From Pseudomonadota bacterium (lineage in GTDB: Bacteria > Pseudomonadota > Alphaproteobacteria > Caulobacterales > Caulobacteraceae), in contig JAEYTM010000321.1 in NCBI GenBank assembly GCA_023434015.1, positions 1 to 13,491 on the forward strand: 13,491 nucleotides of DNA, read 5' to 3'. Made by a program: the position numbers and the translations under genes. Position 1 is the first letter of the stretch. Each line of letters starts with the position of its first letter. Positions 1 through 7,300 of this stretch are shown piece by piece. The notes under the pieces are model-generated. The model was not told where the DNA came from and did not search any database. It saw only the letters and a list, made by a program, of their open reading frames with translations.

Positions 1-58
1 CGCCGGGGGCGCGGGGCGGACCATCCGGCTTGCGGCCGATCTGGTCGATCCCGGACAT
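1..58 (-). CDS. 5' end of the gene downstream of rnr (partial, unidentified)
   Basis: An ATG overlaps the rnr stop codon by one base (TGATG) and opens a frame with no stop up to the left edge: 18 complete codons, beginning MSGIDQIGRKPDG. The one-base overlap suggests it is translated by coupling from rnr. The visible residues are polar and Pro/Gly/Arg-rich, as in a disordered N-terminus, and show no domain. In many alphaproteobacteria rnr is followed by a small DUF983 membrane protein gene and a NUDIX hydrolase gene, so a DUF983 protein is a reasonable guess. That rests on remembered gene order, not on the residues seen here. Confidence 0.55.
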   Translation of the reverse strand, partial: MSGIDQIGRKPDGPPRAPG

Positions 59-2391
59 CAGCGGCGCTTGCCGCCGCCCTTGCGCGGCGTGTTCTTGCGG
101 CCTGCGCCGGCGCCTCTCGGACCGCCCCAGCGTGACGCGCTGGGCGGCTTGGGTCCGCCCGGACGCCGATCGCCCCGGGCGCGCATGCCCAGCCGCGGCC
201 GCGGCGCCGTGCGGTCCGGCGGCGCGGGCTCGCTGAGCATCTCGAACAGCAGGCCGCCGGTGATCGGGGTGGCCTCCACCAGCTTGACGCTCACCGTCAT
301 GCCCAGGGGCCAGCGCGCCCCGGAGCGTTCGCCCACCAGGGCGTGGGCGCGGTCGTCGTGGACGAAATACTCGTTCCCCAGGCTGGAGACCGGCGCCAGC
401 CCGTCCGCCCCGGTCTCGGTCAGGCGCACGAACAGGCCGAACCGCGTCACCCCGGTGATCCGCCCCTCGAACTCCGCGCCGACGCGGTCCGAGAGGAACG
501 AGGCCACGTAGCGGTCGGTGGCGTCGCGCTCGGCGGCCATGGCCCGCCGCTCGGCGTAGGTGATCGATTCCGCCGTGTGCTTCATCTGGCTGATGTCGCG
601 CTCGGTCAGGCCGTCGTCGCCCAGCCCCAGCGCCCGGATCAGCGCGCGGTGGACGATCAGGTCGGCGTAGCGGCGGATCGGCGAGGTGAAGTGGGCGTAG
701 CGCGACAGGTTCAGGCCGAAGTGGCCGATGTTGTCGGTGTTGTAGTTGGCCTGCATCTGGCTGCGCAGGACCACCTCGTTGACGATCTCGGCGTGCGGCG
801 TCTCGCGGGTGTCGGCCAGCAGCTTGTTGAATCGGTCGGTGCGCGGCGCCTCGCCCTTCGACCAGGCGATGTCCAGGGTGTGCAGGAACTCGGTCAGGGA
901 GAGCATCTTTTCCTGGCTCGGCGTGTCGTGCACCCGGTAGATCAGCGGCGTTTTCTTGCCCTCCAGACTCTCGGCGGCGCAGACGTTGGCCTGGATCATC
1001 ATCTCCTCGATCAGCTTATGGGCTTCGAGGGAGGCGCGGGGGGTGATCGAGACCACCTCGCCGTTCTTGTCGATGACGATCTTGCGTTCCAGGCTCTCGA
1101 TGGCCAGGGGCGAGCGGGCGTCGCGGCCCTTCTTCATCACGCCGTAGGCGGTCCACAGCGGCTCCAGCACGCCCTTCAGCAGCGGGCGCGTCTGGTCGTC
1201 GGGTGTTCCATCGGCGGCGGCCTGGGCCTGTTCGTAGGACAATTTGGCGGCCGAGCGCATCAGGCCACGCACGAACCGGTGCGAGCGCTTGCGCCCGTCG
1301 GCGCCGAACACCATCCGCACCGCCAGGGTGGCGCGGTTCTCGCCCTCCCTCAGCGAGCACAGTCCGTTGGACAGCCGCTCCGGCAGCATCGGCTCCACCC
1401 GGTCGGGGAAATAGACGCTGTTGCCCTTCTCGCGGGCCTCGCGGTCCAGGGCGCTGTCGGGGCGGACATAGGCGGCGACGTCGGCGATGGCCACCCAGAC
1501 GATCCAGCCGCCGGGGTTCTTCTCGTCGGTGTCCAGCTCCGCGTAGACCGCGTCGTCGTGGTCGCGCGCGTCGGCGGGATCGATGGTGATGAAGGGGATC
1601 TCGCGCAGGTCCTCGCGGCCCTTCAGGGTCGGCGGCTCGGCCGCCTCGGCCTCGGCCTCGGCGGCGGCGCTGAACCCAGTGGGGATGCCGTGGGCGTGGA
1701 TGGCGATCAGCGAGGCGGCGCGCGGCTGATCCTCGCGCCCGACCACTTCCAGGATCTTGCCGCGCTTGGGGCCGAAACGGGTGTCGGGCGCGGCCACCTG
1801 GGCCACCACCAGATCGCCGTCGCGCAGGGCCTCGGCCTCGGGGCCGCCCAGCACCAGGCTGTCCTTCGAGCGCCGGTCCACCGGCTCCAGCCGCACTTCG
1901 CGACGGGCCTTGCGGATCACGCCCAGGACCTTGTGCGCGCTCTGGCCCAGCCGCTTGATCAGCCGCGCCTCGTAATCCCCGCTCTCCAGTCGGGTGAAGC
2001 GGACCAGCAGCCGGTCGCCCAGACCCGGCGCCTGGCCGGCCTCGGCCTTGCGGTCGGGCGCCAGCGGCACGAGCGGGGCGTCCTCGCCCTTGGTCAGGCG
2101 GACCAGCAGCTCGCCGTCCGGGTCGCGCTCGACCACGTCGGCCACGCCGACCTCGGGCAGGGCGCCGGCCTCGGCGAAGCCCCGGCGGCCGCGCCGCCCC
2201 AGCGCGCCCTCGGCCTCCAGCTCATGCAGCATCTCGCGCAGCGCGCGGCGATCCGCGCCCTTCAGGCCGAAGGCGCGGGCGATGGCGGCCTTGTCCGCCT
2301 CGCCGCTGTCGCGGAGGTATTTCATCAGCGTGTCCCGGTCGGGCAGGCCCTGGGGGACACGAGCGGCTTTGGGGGATTTGGGTCGGGCCAT
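58..2391 (-). CDS. rnr: Ribonuclease R, 3'-5' exoribonuclease (RNB family)
   Basis: RNase R degrades structured RNA processively from the 3' end in the cytoplasm and acts in mRNA decay, rRNA quality control and trans-translation. The 777-residue product has the family layout: an N-terminal helix-turn-helix-like region (about 15-75), cold-shock/OB domains (about 80-225), the RNB catalytic domain from about 250, and a C-terminal S1 domain (about 636-720). The metal-binding motif IDPADARDHDDAVY places acidic residues at D271, D277, D279 and D280, close to the E. coli numbering. The last 57 residues form a basic Gly/Arg/Lys/Pro tail. The ATG at 2391 is chosen because MARPKSPK looks like a native N-terminus; a GTG five codons upstream (2406) is possible. 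Neither start has a good Shine-Dalgarno sequence. The gene follows topA, 93 bases away, with a strong hairpin between them. Confidence 0.96.
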   Translation of the reverse strand: MARPKSPKAARVPQGLPDRDTLMKYLRDSGEADKAAIARAFGLKGADRRALREMLHELEAEGALGRRGRRGFAEAGALPEVGVADVVERDPDGELLVRLTKGEDAPLVPLAPDRKAEAGQAPGLGDRLLVRFTRLESGDYEARLIKRLGQSAHKVLGVIRKARREVRLEPVDRRSKDSLVLGGPEAEALRDGDLVVAQVAAPDTRFGPKRGKILEVVGREDQPRAASLIAIHAHGIPTGFSAAAEAEAEAAEPPTLKGREDLREIPFITIDPADARDHDDAVYAELDTDEKNPGGWIVWVAIADVAAYVRPDSALDREAREKGNSVYFPDRVEPMLPERLSNGLCSLREGENRATLAVRMVFGADGRKRSHRFVRGLMRSAAKLSYEQAQAAADGTPDDQTRPLLKGVLEPLWTAYGVMKKGRDARSPLAIESLERKIVIDKNGEVVSITPRASLEAHKLIEEMMIQANVCAAESLEGKKTPLIYRVHDTPSQEKMLSLTEFLHTLDIAWSKGEAPRTDRFNKLLADTRETPHAEIVNEVVLRSQMQANYNTDNIGHFGLNLSRYAHFTSPIRRYADLIVHRALIRALGLGDDGLTERDISQMKHTAESITYAERRAMAAERDATDRYVASFLSDRVGAEFEGRITGVTRFGLFVRLTETGADGLAPVSSLGNEYFVHDDRAHALVGERSGARWPLGMTVSVKLVEATPITGGLLFEMLSEPAPPDRTAPRPRLGMRARGDRRPGGPKPPSASRWGGPRGAGAGRKNTPRKGGGKRR

Positions 2392-2441
2392 GGCGCTGCT
2401 TAGCACAACGCCAGCGCCGAGCAGCGGTTCAGCCGTTCGCC

Positions 2442-2473
2442 CCGCTCATCCACGCGACGGCGCGGACGAGCGG
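2442..2473 (-). terminator. 14-bp RNA hairpin between topA and rnr
   Basis: Starting 11 bases after the topA stop codon, the minus-strand RNA can fold into a 14-bp stem (12 Watson-Crick and 2 G-U pairs) with a four-base CGUC loop. On the plus strand the two G-U positions become A-C mismatches, so the full stem exists only in the topA-rnr transcript sense. No U-run follows, so it is not a classical intrinsic terminator. It could be a partial terminator, a 3'-end stabiliser for topA mRNA, or a processing site that sets the topA/rnr ratio. The pairing is seen directly; the role is inferred. Confidence 0.5.
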
Positions 2474-2484
2474 TGGCGTGGAAT

Positions 2485-5121
2485 TCAGGCCTCCGTGGCC
2501 GCCTTCTTCTTGGCCGGCGCCTTCTTCGCAGCGGGTTTCTTGGCGGCGGGCTTCTTGGCTGCCGTTTTCTTGGCGGGAGCCTTGGCCGCCGCCTCCTTCT
2601 TGGGCGCGGCCTTGCGGGCGGGTTTCTTCTTGCCGCCGCCCTTGGCCTCGCGCTCGGCGATCAGCAGCACCGCCTGCTCCAGGGTGACGTCCGCGGGCTC
2701 CATGCCTTTCGGCACATTGGCGTTGGTCGAGCCGTGCTTGATGTAGGGGCCATAGCGGCCCGACAGCACCCGCACCGGGGCGCCGTCGGCCGGGTGGGCG
2801 CCCAGCTCCTTCAGAGCCGTCGCCTCGCCGCGCCGGGCGCCGCCGGCCCGCTTCTCGGCCAGCAGGGCGACCGCCCGGTTCAGTCCGACCTCAAACACCT
2901 CGTCGGCGCCCGACAGGTTGGCGTAGGTGCCTGCATGCAGGACGAAGGGTCCGAACCTGCCGATCCCGGCGAGGATCGGCTGGCTGTCCTCGGGATGCAG
3001 GCCAACCTCGCGCGGCAGGCGCAACAGGCGCAGCGCCTTCTCCAGGTCCATGTCCGGCGCGGACCAGCCCTTGGGCAGGCTGGAACGCTTGGGCTTGTCG
3101 CCCTCGCCGAGCTGCACATAGGGGCCGAAGCGGCCGACCTTCAGATAGACCGTCATGCCGGTCTCGGGATCGACGCCCAGCTCGCGGTCGCCGTTCTCGC
3201 CGGCTTCGGCGCCCTCGGCCTGGCCGATCGGGCGAGTGTAGCGGCACTCCGGATAGTTCGAGCAGCCGACGAACGGGCCGAAGCGGCTGGTCTTCATGCT
3301 CAGCCGGCCGGCGCCGCAGGTCGGGCAGGTGCGCGGATCCGAGCCGTCCGCCTTCTGCGGGTAGAGGAAGGGCGCGAGGGCGGTGTCCAGGTCGTCCAGC
3401 ACCCGGCGCGTGGTGAGGCCGAGGATTTCCTCGGTCTTCGGATGGAAGTCCTTCCAGAACTCGTGGAGCAGCACCTTCCAGTCCAGCTCGCCGGCCGAGA
3501 CCTTGTCGAGCTTGTCCTCCAGCTCGGCCGTGAAGTCGTAGCCGACGTACTTGAGGAAGAACTCCTCCAGGAACACGGTCACCAGACGTCCCTTGTCCTC
3601 GGGAACGAACCGGTTCTTGTCCATCCGGACGTACTCGCGGTCGCGCAGCACGGTCAGCACCGAGGCGTAGGTGGACGGCCGGCCGATGCCGAGCTCCTCC
3701 ATCTTCTTCACCAGGCTGGCTTCCGAATAGCGCGGCGGCGGCTCGGTGAAGTGCTGGTCGGCCTTGGCGGCGATCACCTTGGCGCCGGCGTCTTGGCTGA
3801 CCTGCGGCAGGCGACCGCCTTCCTCGTCGTCCGGATCGTCGCGGCCTTCCTCATAGACGGCGAGATAGCCGTCGAAGAGAACCACCTGGCCCGTGGCGCG
3901 CAGGCCGGTCTTTCCGTCGGCGCTGTCCAGGTCGATGGTCGTGCGCTCGATGCGGGCGCTCTCCATCTGCGAGGCGATCATCCGCTTCCAGATCAGTTCG
4001 TACAGGCGGCCGAGGTCGCCTTCCAGGCGCAGCTTGCCGGGGTTTCGCGCCAGGCTGGTCGGCCGGATGGCCTCGTGGGCCTCCTGGGCGTTCTTCGCCT
4101 TGCTCGAATAGATCCGGGCCTTCTCCGGCACATAGTCCTTGCCGTAGACCGCGCCGATCACCTGGCGAGCCTCGTCCAGCGCTTCGGGCGCGGTCTGCAC
4201 GCCGTCGGTCCGCATGTAGGTGATCAGGCCGACGGTCTCGCCGCCGATGTCGATGCCCTCATAGAGCTTCTGCGCCGCCTGCATGGTCCGCTGGGCGTTG
4301 AAGCCGAGCTTGCGCGAGGCCTCCTGCTGCAGGGTCGAGGTGGTGAAGGGCGGCGGCGGCGAGCGCCGCGCCGGCTTCTTCTCGACCGCCGCGACCGTGA
4401 AGGTCGCCGCCTTGACCGCGTCGCGCGCCGCGAAGGCCGAGGTCTCGCTGGCCAGGTCGAACTTGGTCAGCCGCTTGCCGTCGTGCTTGGCGAGGCGCGC
4501 GGTGAAGGGATCGCCGCCGGCGGAGACGCTGGCCTCGACGGTCCAGTATTCCTGGGTGCGGAACTTCTCGATCTCGATCTCGCGATCGACCACCAGGCGC
4601 AGGGCGACCGACTGCACCCGTCCGGCGGAGCGCGAACCCGGCAGCTTGCGCCAGAGCACCGGCGAGAGGGTGAAGCCGACCAGATAGTCCAGGGCGCGGC
4701 GGGCCAGATAGGCGTCGACCAGCTCCATGTCGATGTCGCGTGGGGCCTTCATCGCCTCGGTGACCGCCGTCTTGGTGATGGCGTTGAAGACCACCCGCTG
4801 GACGCTGGCGTCCTTGATGGCCTTCTTCTTCTGCAACACCTCCAGGACGTGCCAGGAGATCGCCTCGCCCTCGCGGTCGGGGTCGGTGGCGAGGATCAGG
4901 CGGTCGGCGCCCTTCATGGCGTCGGCAATGTCCGACAGACGCTTGGCGGCCTTTGCGTCCACCTCCCACGACATGGCGAAGTCGTCGTCCGGCCGCACCG
5001 ATCCGTCCTTCGGCGGCAGGTCGCGCACGTGGCCGTAGGAGGCCAGGACCTTGTAGTCCGACCCCAGGTACTTGTTGATGGTCTTGGCCTTGGCCGGAGA
5101 CTCGACGACGACGACGTTCAT
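2485..5121 (-). CDS. topA: DNA topoisomerase I (type IA)
   Basis: TopA relaxes negative supercoils by single-strand passage. The 878-residue product starts with the TOPRIM domain: E7 in VVVVESPAKAK and the D80-x-D82-x-E84 triad in ATDPDREGEA. The catalytic tyrosine is Y302 in GLITYMRTD, and the conserved AQEAHEAIRPT motif lies at 345-355. After the core comes one four-Cys zinc ribbon (C599, C602, C620, C626). Three Topo_C repeats follow, marked by GRFGPYV (663), GRFGPFV (721) and GRYGPYI (788). The final 52 residues (827-878) are a Lys/Ala/Pro tail. E. coli TopA has more zinc ribbons and no such tail; basic tails are known from other bacterial TopA proteins. The ATG at 5121 starts exactly at the conserved N-terminus; only a distant GGAAAC upstream resembles a ribosome-binding site. 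It lies between dprA and rnr, an arrangement common in alphaproteobacteria. Confidence 0.98.
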   Translation of the reverse strand: MNVVVVESPAKAKTINKYLGSDYKVLASYGHVRDLPPKDGSVRPDDDFAMSWEVDAKAAKRLSDIADAMKGADRLILATDPDREGEAISWHVLEVLQKKKAIKDASVQRVVFNAITKTAVTEAMKAPRDIDMELVDAYLARRALDYLVGFTLSPVLWRKLPGSRSAGRVQSVALRLVVDREIEIEKFRTQEYWTVEASVSAGGDPFTARLAKHDGKRLTKFDLASETSAFAARDAVKAATFTVAAVEKKPARRSPPPPFTTSTLQQEASRKLGFNAQRTMQAAQKLYEGIDIGGETVGLITYMRTDGVQTAPEALDEARQVIGAVYGKDYVPEKARIYSSKAKNAQEAHEAIRPTSLARNPGKLRLEGDLGRLYELIWKRMIASQMESARIERTTIDLDSADGKTGLRATGQVVLFDGYLAVYEEGRDDPDDEEGGRLPQVSQDAGAKVIAAKADQHFTEPPPRYSEASLVKKMEELGIGRPSTYASVLTVLRDREYVRMDKNRFVPEDKGRLVTVFLEEFFLKYVGYDFTAELEDKLDKVSAGELDWKVLLHEFWKDFHPKTEEILGLTTRRVLDDLDTALAPFLYPQKADGSDPRTCPTCGAGRLSMKTSRFGPFVGCSNYPECRYTRPIGQAEGAEAGENGDRELGVDPETGMTVYLKVGRFGPYVQLGEGDKPKRSSLPKGWSAPDMDLEKALRLLRLPREVGLHPEDSQPILAGIGRFGPFVLHAGTYANLSGADEVFEVGLNRAVALLAEKRAGGARRGEATALKELGAHPADGAPVRVLSGRYGPYIKHGSTNANVPKGMEPADVTLEQAVLLIAEREAKGGGKKKPARKAAPKKEAAAKAPAKKTAAKKPAAKKPAAKKAPAKKKAATEA
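2488..2643 (-). repeat. Low-complexity repeat encoding the Lys/Ala tail of TopA
   Basis: The last 52 codons of topA are built from imperfect copies of short units reading AAKKP, APAKK and similar. On the plus strand this appears as recurring cttcttggc blocks. The encoded tail is strongly basic and resembles histone-H1-like DNA-binding tails. Such tracts can change length by slippage, so the copy number may vary between strains. Confidence 0.6.
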
Positions 5122-5170
5122 GAAGCGCTGATCGTTTCCACGGGCGAAGCACCCGGTTCAAAAGAGGGCG

Positions 5171-5201
5171 GAAAGTGGGGGCGGCCCCAGGCGGCTGTCA
5201 A
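5171..5201 (-). promoter_or_regulatory. Candidate promoter for topA
   Basis: Reading toward topA, a perfect TTGACA (5201-5196) sits 75 bases before the start codon. At 17-18 bases downstream the sequence is CCACTTTC, a poor match to the -10 box (GCTANAWC is the consensus recalled for the Caulobacter housekeeping sigma factor). The -35 match is exact but the -10 is weak, so this could be chance. Its position between the dprA hairpin and topA fits a separate topA promoter. Confidence 0.3.
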
Positions 5202-5225
5202 CGGCCTGCGGGAGCGGCGGCCGGG

Positions 5226-5243
5226 GAGCCCCTAAGGGGGCTC
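5226..5243 (-). terminator. Hairpin overlapping the dprA stop codon
   Basis: GAGCCCC and GGGGCTC form a perfect 7-bp stem with a four-base loop, and one arm includes two bases of the dprA stop codon. The sequence after it on the minus strand is GC-rich with no U-run, so it is either a weak or Rho-aided terminator or simply a 3'-end structure. The inverted repeat reads equally on both strands. Confidence 0.4.
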
Positions 5244-6330
5244 ATTCTTTCGCCACCATTCCGCCGGGCAGGAGTTCGGCCTTTCCCGCCAGAGAAAGCT
5301 CCACCAGGGCGGCGAAAACCGCTGGCGCAGGCGCGCCCGCGGCGCGGACGATCTCGTCACGCGAGACCGGGGTGGGGGAGAGCAGGGCGGCGACCCGCGC
5401 CCGCAGGCGCTCGTCCGGCTCCGGTGTCCGGCCTTCGAACCTCGCTGGCGGCGCCTCGAAGCCTCGCAGGGTCTCGATCGCCCGCAGCACATCCTCCGCG
5501 CCCTCGCACAGCGCCGCGCCCTGGCGGATCAGGTCGTTGGTTCCCCGGGCGCGCGGGTCGAGCGGCGAACCCGGTACGGCGAGCACCTCGCGGCCCTGCT
5601 CGGCGGCCAGCCGGGCGGTGATCAGCGAGCCGGAGCGCAGCTCGGCCTCGACCACGACCACGGCGCGCGACAGGCCGGCGATGATCCGGTTGCGCCGCGG
5701 GAAGTCGCGCGCCACCGCCGCGCGGCCGGGTTCGCTCTCTGAAACCACGCAGCCGGCCTCGACGATGCGGGCGTAGAGGGCGGCATGCTCAGGGGGATAG
5801 ATGTCGTCCACCCCGCCGCCGAGCACCGCCACCGTGCCGGTGGGCAGGGCGCCCTCGTGCGCCGCGGCGTCGATGCCGCGGGCCAGGCCGGAGACCACCG
5901 TCAGGCCGGCCTGGCCGAGTTCCGCGGCGAGACCGCGGGCGAACCTCTGGCCGGCCGCCGAGGCGACGCGTGCGCCGACCACCGCCACCGAGGGACGGCT
6001 CAGGACCTCGGTCCGGCCGCGCGCCCAGATCAGCGGCGGCGGCGGGTCGAGCGCCGCCAGGGCCGGCGGAAAGTCGGGTTCGCAGGCCGCGACCAGCCGC
6101 GCCCCCAGGGCCTCTCCCGCCGCCAGCTCGCGTTCGGCCTCGTCCTGGCTGGGGATGGTGAGCCGGCTTGTCCGTCCGCCGCGCCGCGCCAGATCGGGCA
6201 GGGCGGCCAGCGCCAGGGCCGGCTCGCCGAAGCGGCCGATCAGCTGGTCGAAGGTCACGGGCCCGACGTTCTCCGTCCGCGCCAGCCGCAGCCAGTCGCG
6301 CCGTTGGGCGTCGGAGAGCTTTCGGATCAC
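5242..6330 (-). CDS. dprA: DNA processing protein DprA (Smf family)
   Basis: DprA binds single-stranded DNA entering during natural transformation and loads RecA onto it; the gene is also kept in many bacteria not known to be competent. The 362-residue product has an N-terminal SAM/helix-hairpin-helix-like region (about 1-70). The Rossmann-type DNA-binding domain carries VAVVGARVAS (115-124), SGLARGID (147-154), FPRRNRIIAGLS (210-221) and GSLITA (234-239). A C-terminal winged helix spans about 305-362. The start is the GTG at 6330, which overlaps the plsY stop in a GTGA tetranucleotide and gives the expected N-terminus MIRKLSDAQRRDWLRL. The frame stays open far upstream through plsY in another frame, but that extension is Arg/Gly-rich and not protein-like. 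Translation is probably coupled to plsY. Confidence 0.95.
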   Translation of the reverse strand: MIRKLSDAQRRDWLRLARTENVGPVTFDQLIGRFGEPALALAALPDLARRGGRTSRLTIPSQDEAERELAAGEALGARLVAACEPDFPPALAALDPPPPLIWARGRTEVLSRPSVAVVGARVASAAGQRFARGLAAELGQAGLTVVSGLARGIDAAAHEGALPTGTVAVLGGGVDDIYPPEHAALYARIVEAGCVVSESEPGRAAVARDFPRRNRIIAGLSRAVVVVEAELRSGSLITARLAAEQGREVLAVPGSPLDPRARGTNDLIRQGAALCEGAEDVLRAIETLRGFEAPPARFEGRTPEPDERLRARVAALLSPTPVSRDEIVRAAGAPAPAVFAALVELSLAGKAELLPGGMVAKE

Positions 6331-6962
6331 CCCTTCTTCGCGCCTCCTATGCGCGGTTCCTCGCCCTTCAGCAGGCGCTGGATGTTGGGGATGTGGCGCA
6401 GGTAGACCAGCACGCCCATGACCAGCGTCAGGACCAAGACCGGGCAGGGGCGGCCGAACAGCAGCGCATACAGCGGGGCCAGGGTGACGGCGCTCAGCGC
6501 CGCCAGCGATGAAATCCGGAACACCAGGGCCATGAGCAGCCAGGTCGCGCCGGCCGCCAGACCCACCGGCCAGGCGGCGGCCAGCAGCACGCCGTAGAAG
6601 GTCGCGACGCCCTTGCCGCCCTTGAAGCCCAGCCACACCGGGAACAGGTGCCCGACGAAGGCCGCGCCGCCGGCCAGGGCCGTCAGCGTGGCCTGTGCGT
6701 CCGCGCCGCCGCCTCGTGCGGCCATCCAGGCGGCCAGCACCGCCAGGGCGCCTTTGCCGCCGTCGCCCAGCAGGGTCGCCAGCGCCAACCCCTTGCGGCC
6801 GCTGCGCAGCACATTGGTCGCGCCGATGTTGCCGGAGCCGATGGCCCGCGGGTCGCCCGCGCCAGCGGCCTTCATCACCAGCACCCCGAAGGGGATCGAA
6901 CCGAGCAGGTAGCCGCCGACGACGGCCGCGGCGATCAGCATCGGACTCAGATTTTCGAACAT
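6327..6962 (-). CDS. plsY: Acyl-phosphate:glycerol-3-phosphate acyltransferase PlsY
   Basis: PlsY is an integral inner-membrane enzyme. It transfers the acyl group from acyl-phosphate (made by PlsX) to glycerol-3-phosphate, giving lysophosphatidate, the first step of phospholipid synthesis. The 211-residue product has several hydrophobic segments and all three family motifs: GSIPFG (21-26) with GSGNIGATNVLRS (42-54), GHLFPVWLGFKGGKGVAT (104-121), and a C-terminal NIQRLLKGEE (193-202). Length and topology match the family. The ATG at 6962 is preceded by GAGGGGG at a 7-base spacing, a good ribosome-binding site. It is the first gene of a plsY-dprA pair and follows a 338-base gap, so it probably has its own promoter. 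Confidence 0.97.
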   Translation of the reverse strand: MFENLSPMLIAAAVVGGYLLGSIPFGVLVMKAAGAGDPRAIGSGNIGATNVLRSGRKGLALATLLGDGGKGALAVLAAWMAARGGGADAQATLTALAGGAAFVGHLFPVWLGFKGGKGVATFYGVLLAAAWPVGLAAGATWLLMALVFRISSLAALSAVTLAPLYALLFGRPCPVLVLTLVMGVLVYLRHIPNIQRLLKGEEPRIGGAKKG

Positions 6963-7300
6963 GGACGTTCCCCCTCGAACGCCGACTCCTTAGCGCGCCT
7001 CCAGCGCCTTGTCGGCGCCGTCCGCACGACGAGCCTATCAGACCGCGGCCCTGCCGCAAGAACGAAGCGAGAACTTCGACCGCGCCTCGACTGCGGCTTC
7101 GATGTCGAACCGGGCTGTCTTGGAGCCCTCGATCCGCGCGCCAAGCGCCTCCAGCCGTCGGGCATGACGGTTATAGGGTTCGAAAGGACGCGGTTCGATC
7201 GACCGCGCCTTCTGTCAGTGGCCTCCCAGCGCGCGCATCATATATCGCGGATCGGCATAGGCAGCAGCGGGTCGTGATCAGAACAAAAGAGAACCAAATT
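6963..7300. other. 338-base gap between pyrC and plsY
   Basis: No intact gene was recognised. The part nearest pyrC (about 7272-7303) is AT-rich compared with everything around it; read toward plsY it is T-rich just after the pyrC stop. The last pyrC codons can form a small stem (GGAAG/CTTCC, 7309-7324), so a weak terminator is possible there. Two short perfect hairpins follow: CCGTC/GACGG at 7155-7170 and CGCGGT/ACCGCG at 7189-7207. CCTATAAC on the minus strand (7177-7170) matches 7 of 8 positions of the GCTANAWC -10 consensus as remembered, with no good -35, and could serve plsY. A coding-like stretch inside the gap is listed separately. Confidence 0.5.
7038..7214 (-). pseudogene. Coding-like 58-codon stretch without a start codon (possible gene remnant)
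   Basis: Immediately after an in-frame TGA (7217-7215) the minus strand is open for 58 codons to TGA at 7040-7038. The translation looks like a real protein: it includes RPFEPYNRHARRLEALGARI, then EGSKTARFDIEAAVEARSKF. Third codon positions favour G/C but the peptide is not the Arg/Pro/Ser-rich type seen in shadow frames here. No ATG, GTG or TTG occurs in frame. A strong GGGAGG (7227-7222) lies seven bases before the first codon, CAG, where a start would be expected. Upstream of the TGA the frame continues for 20 codons and includes two ATGs (7241-7236). Possibilities are a small gene that lost its start, an in-frame stop or sequencing error, or chance. The family is not recognised. Confidence 0.28.

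Noticed and set aside
343..2403. Open frame of 686 codons on the plus strand, antisense to rnr
   Set aside because: High GC at third codon positions removes stops from the opposite frame. The translation is Gly/Val/Leu/His/Gln-rich with no known motif, while rnr on the other strand is complete and conserved.
2473..5235. Open frame of 920 codons on the plus strand, antisense to topA
   Set aside because: The same antisense effect. It mirrors topA over its whole length and shows no domain, signal or plausible composition.
6331..7059. N-terminal extension of dprA by about 243 codons
   Set aside because: The added part is Arg/Gly-rich, overlaps plsY completely in another frame, and the DprA family N-terminus begins at the GTG at 6330.
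6947..7165. 72-codon minus-strand frame starting MPDGWRRLARG upstream of plsY
   Set aside because: Arg/Ser-rich, no ribosome-binding site, and overlaps the plsY start. A different frame over the same bases looks more protein-like.
7170..7210. tRNA-like T-arm (GGTTCGATC) in the pyrC-plsY gap
   Set aside because: The bases flanking the loop do not form the T stem in the right register, and no acceptor or anticodon arm can be found around it.
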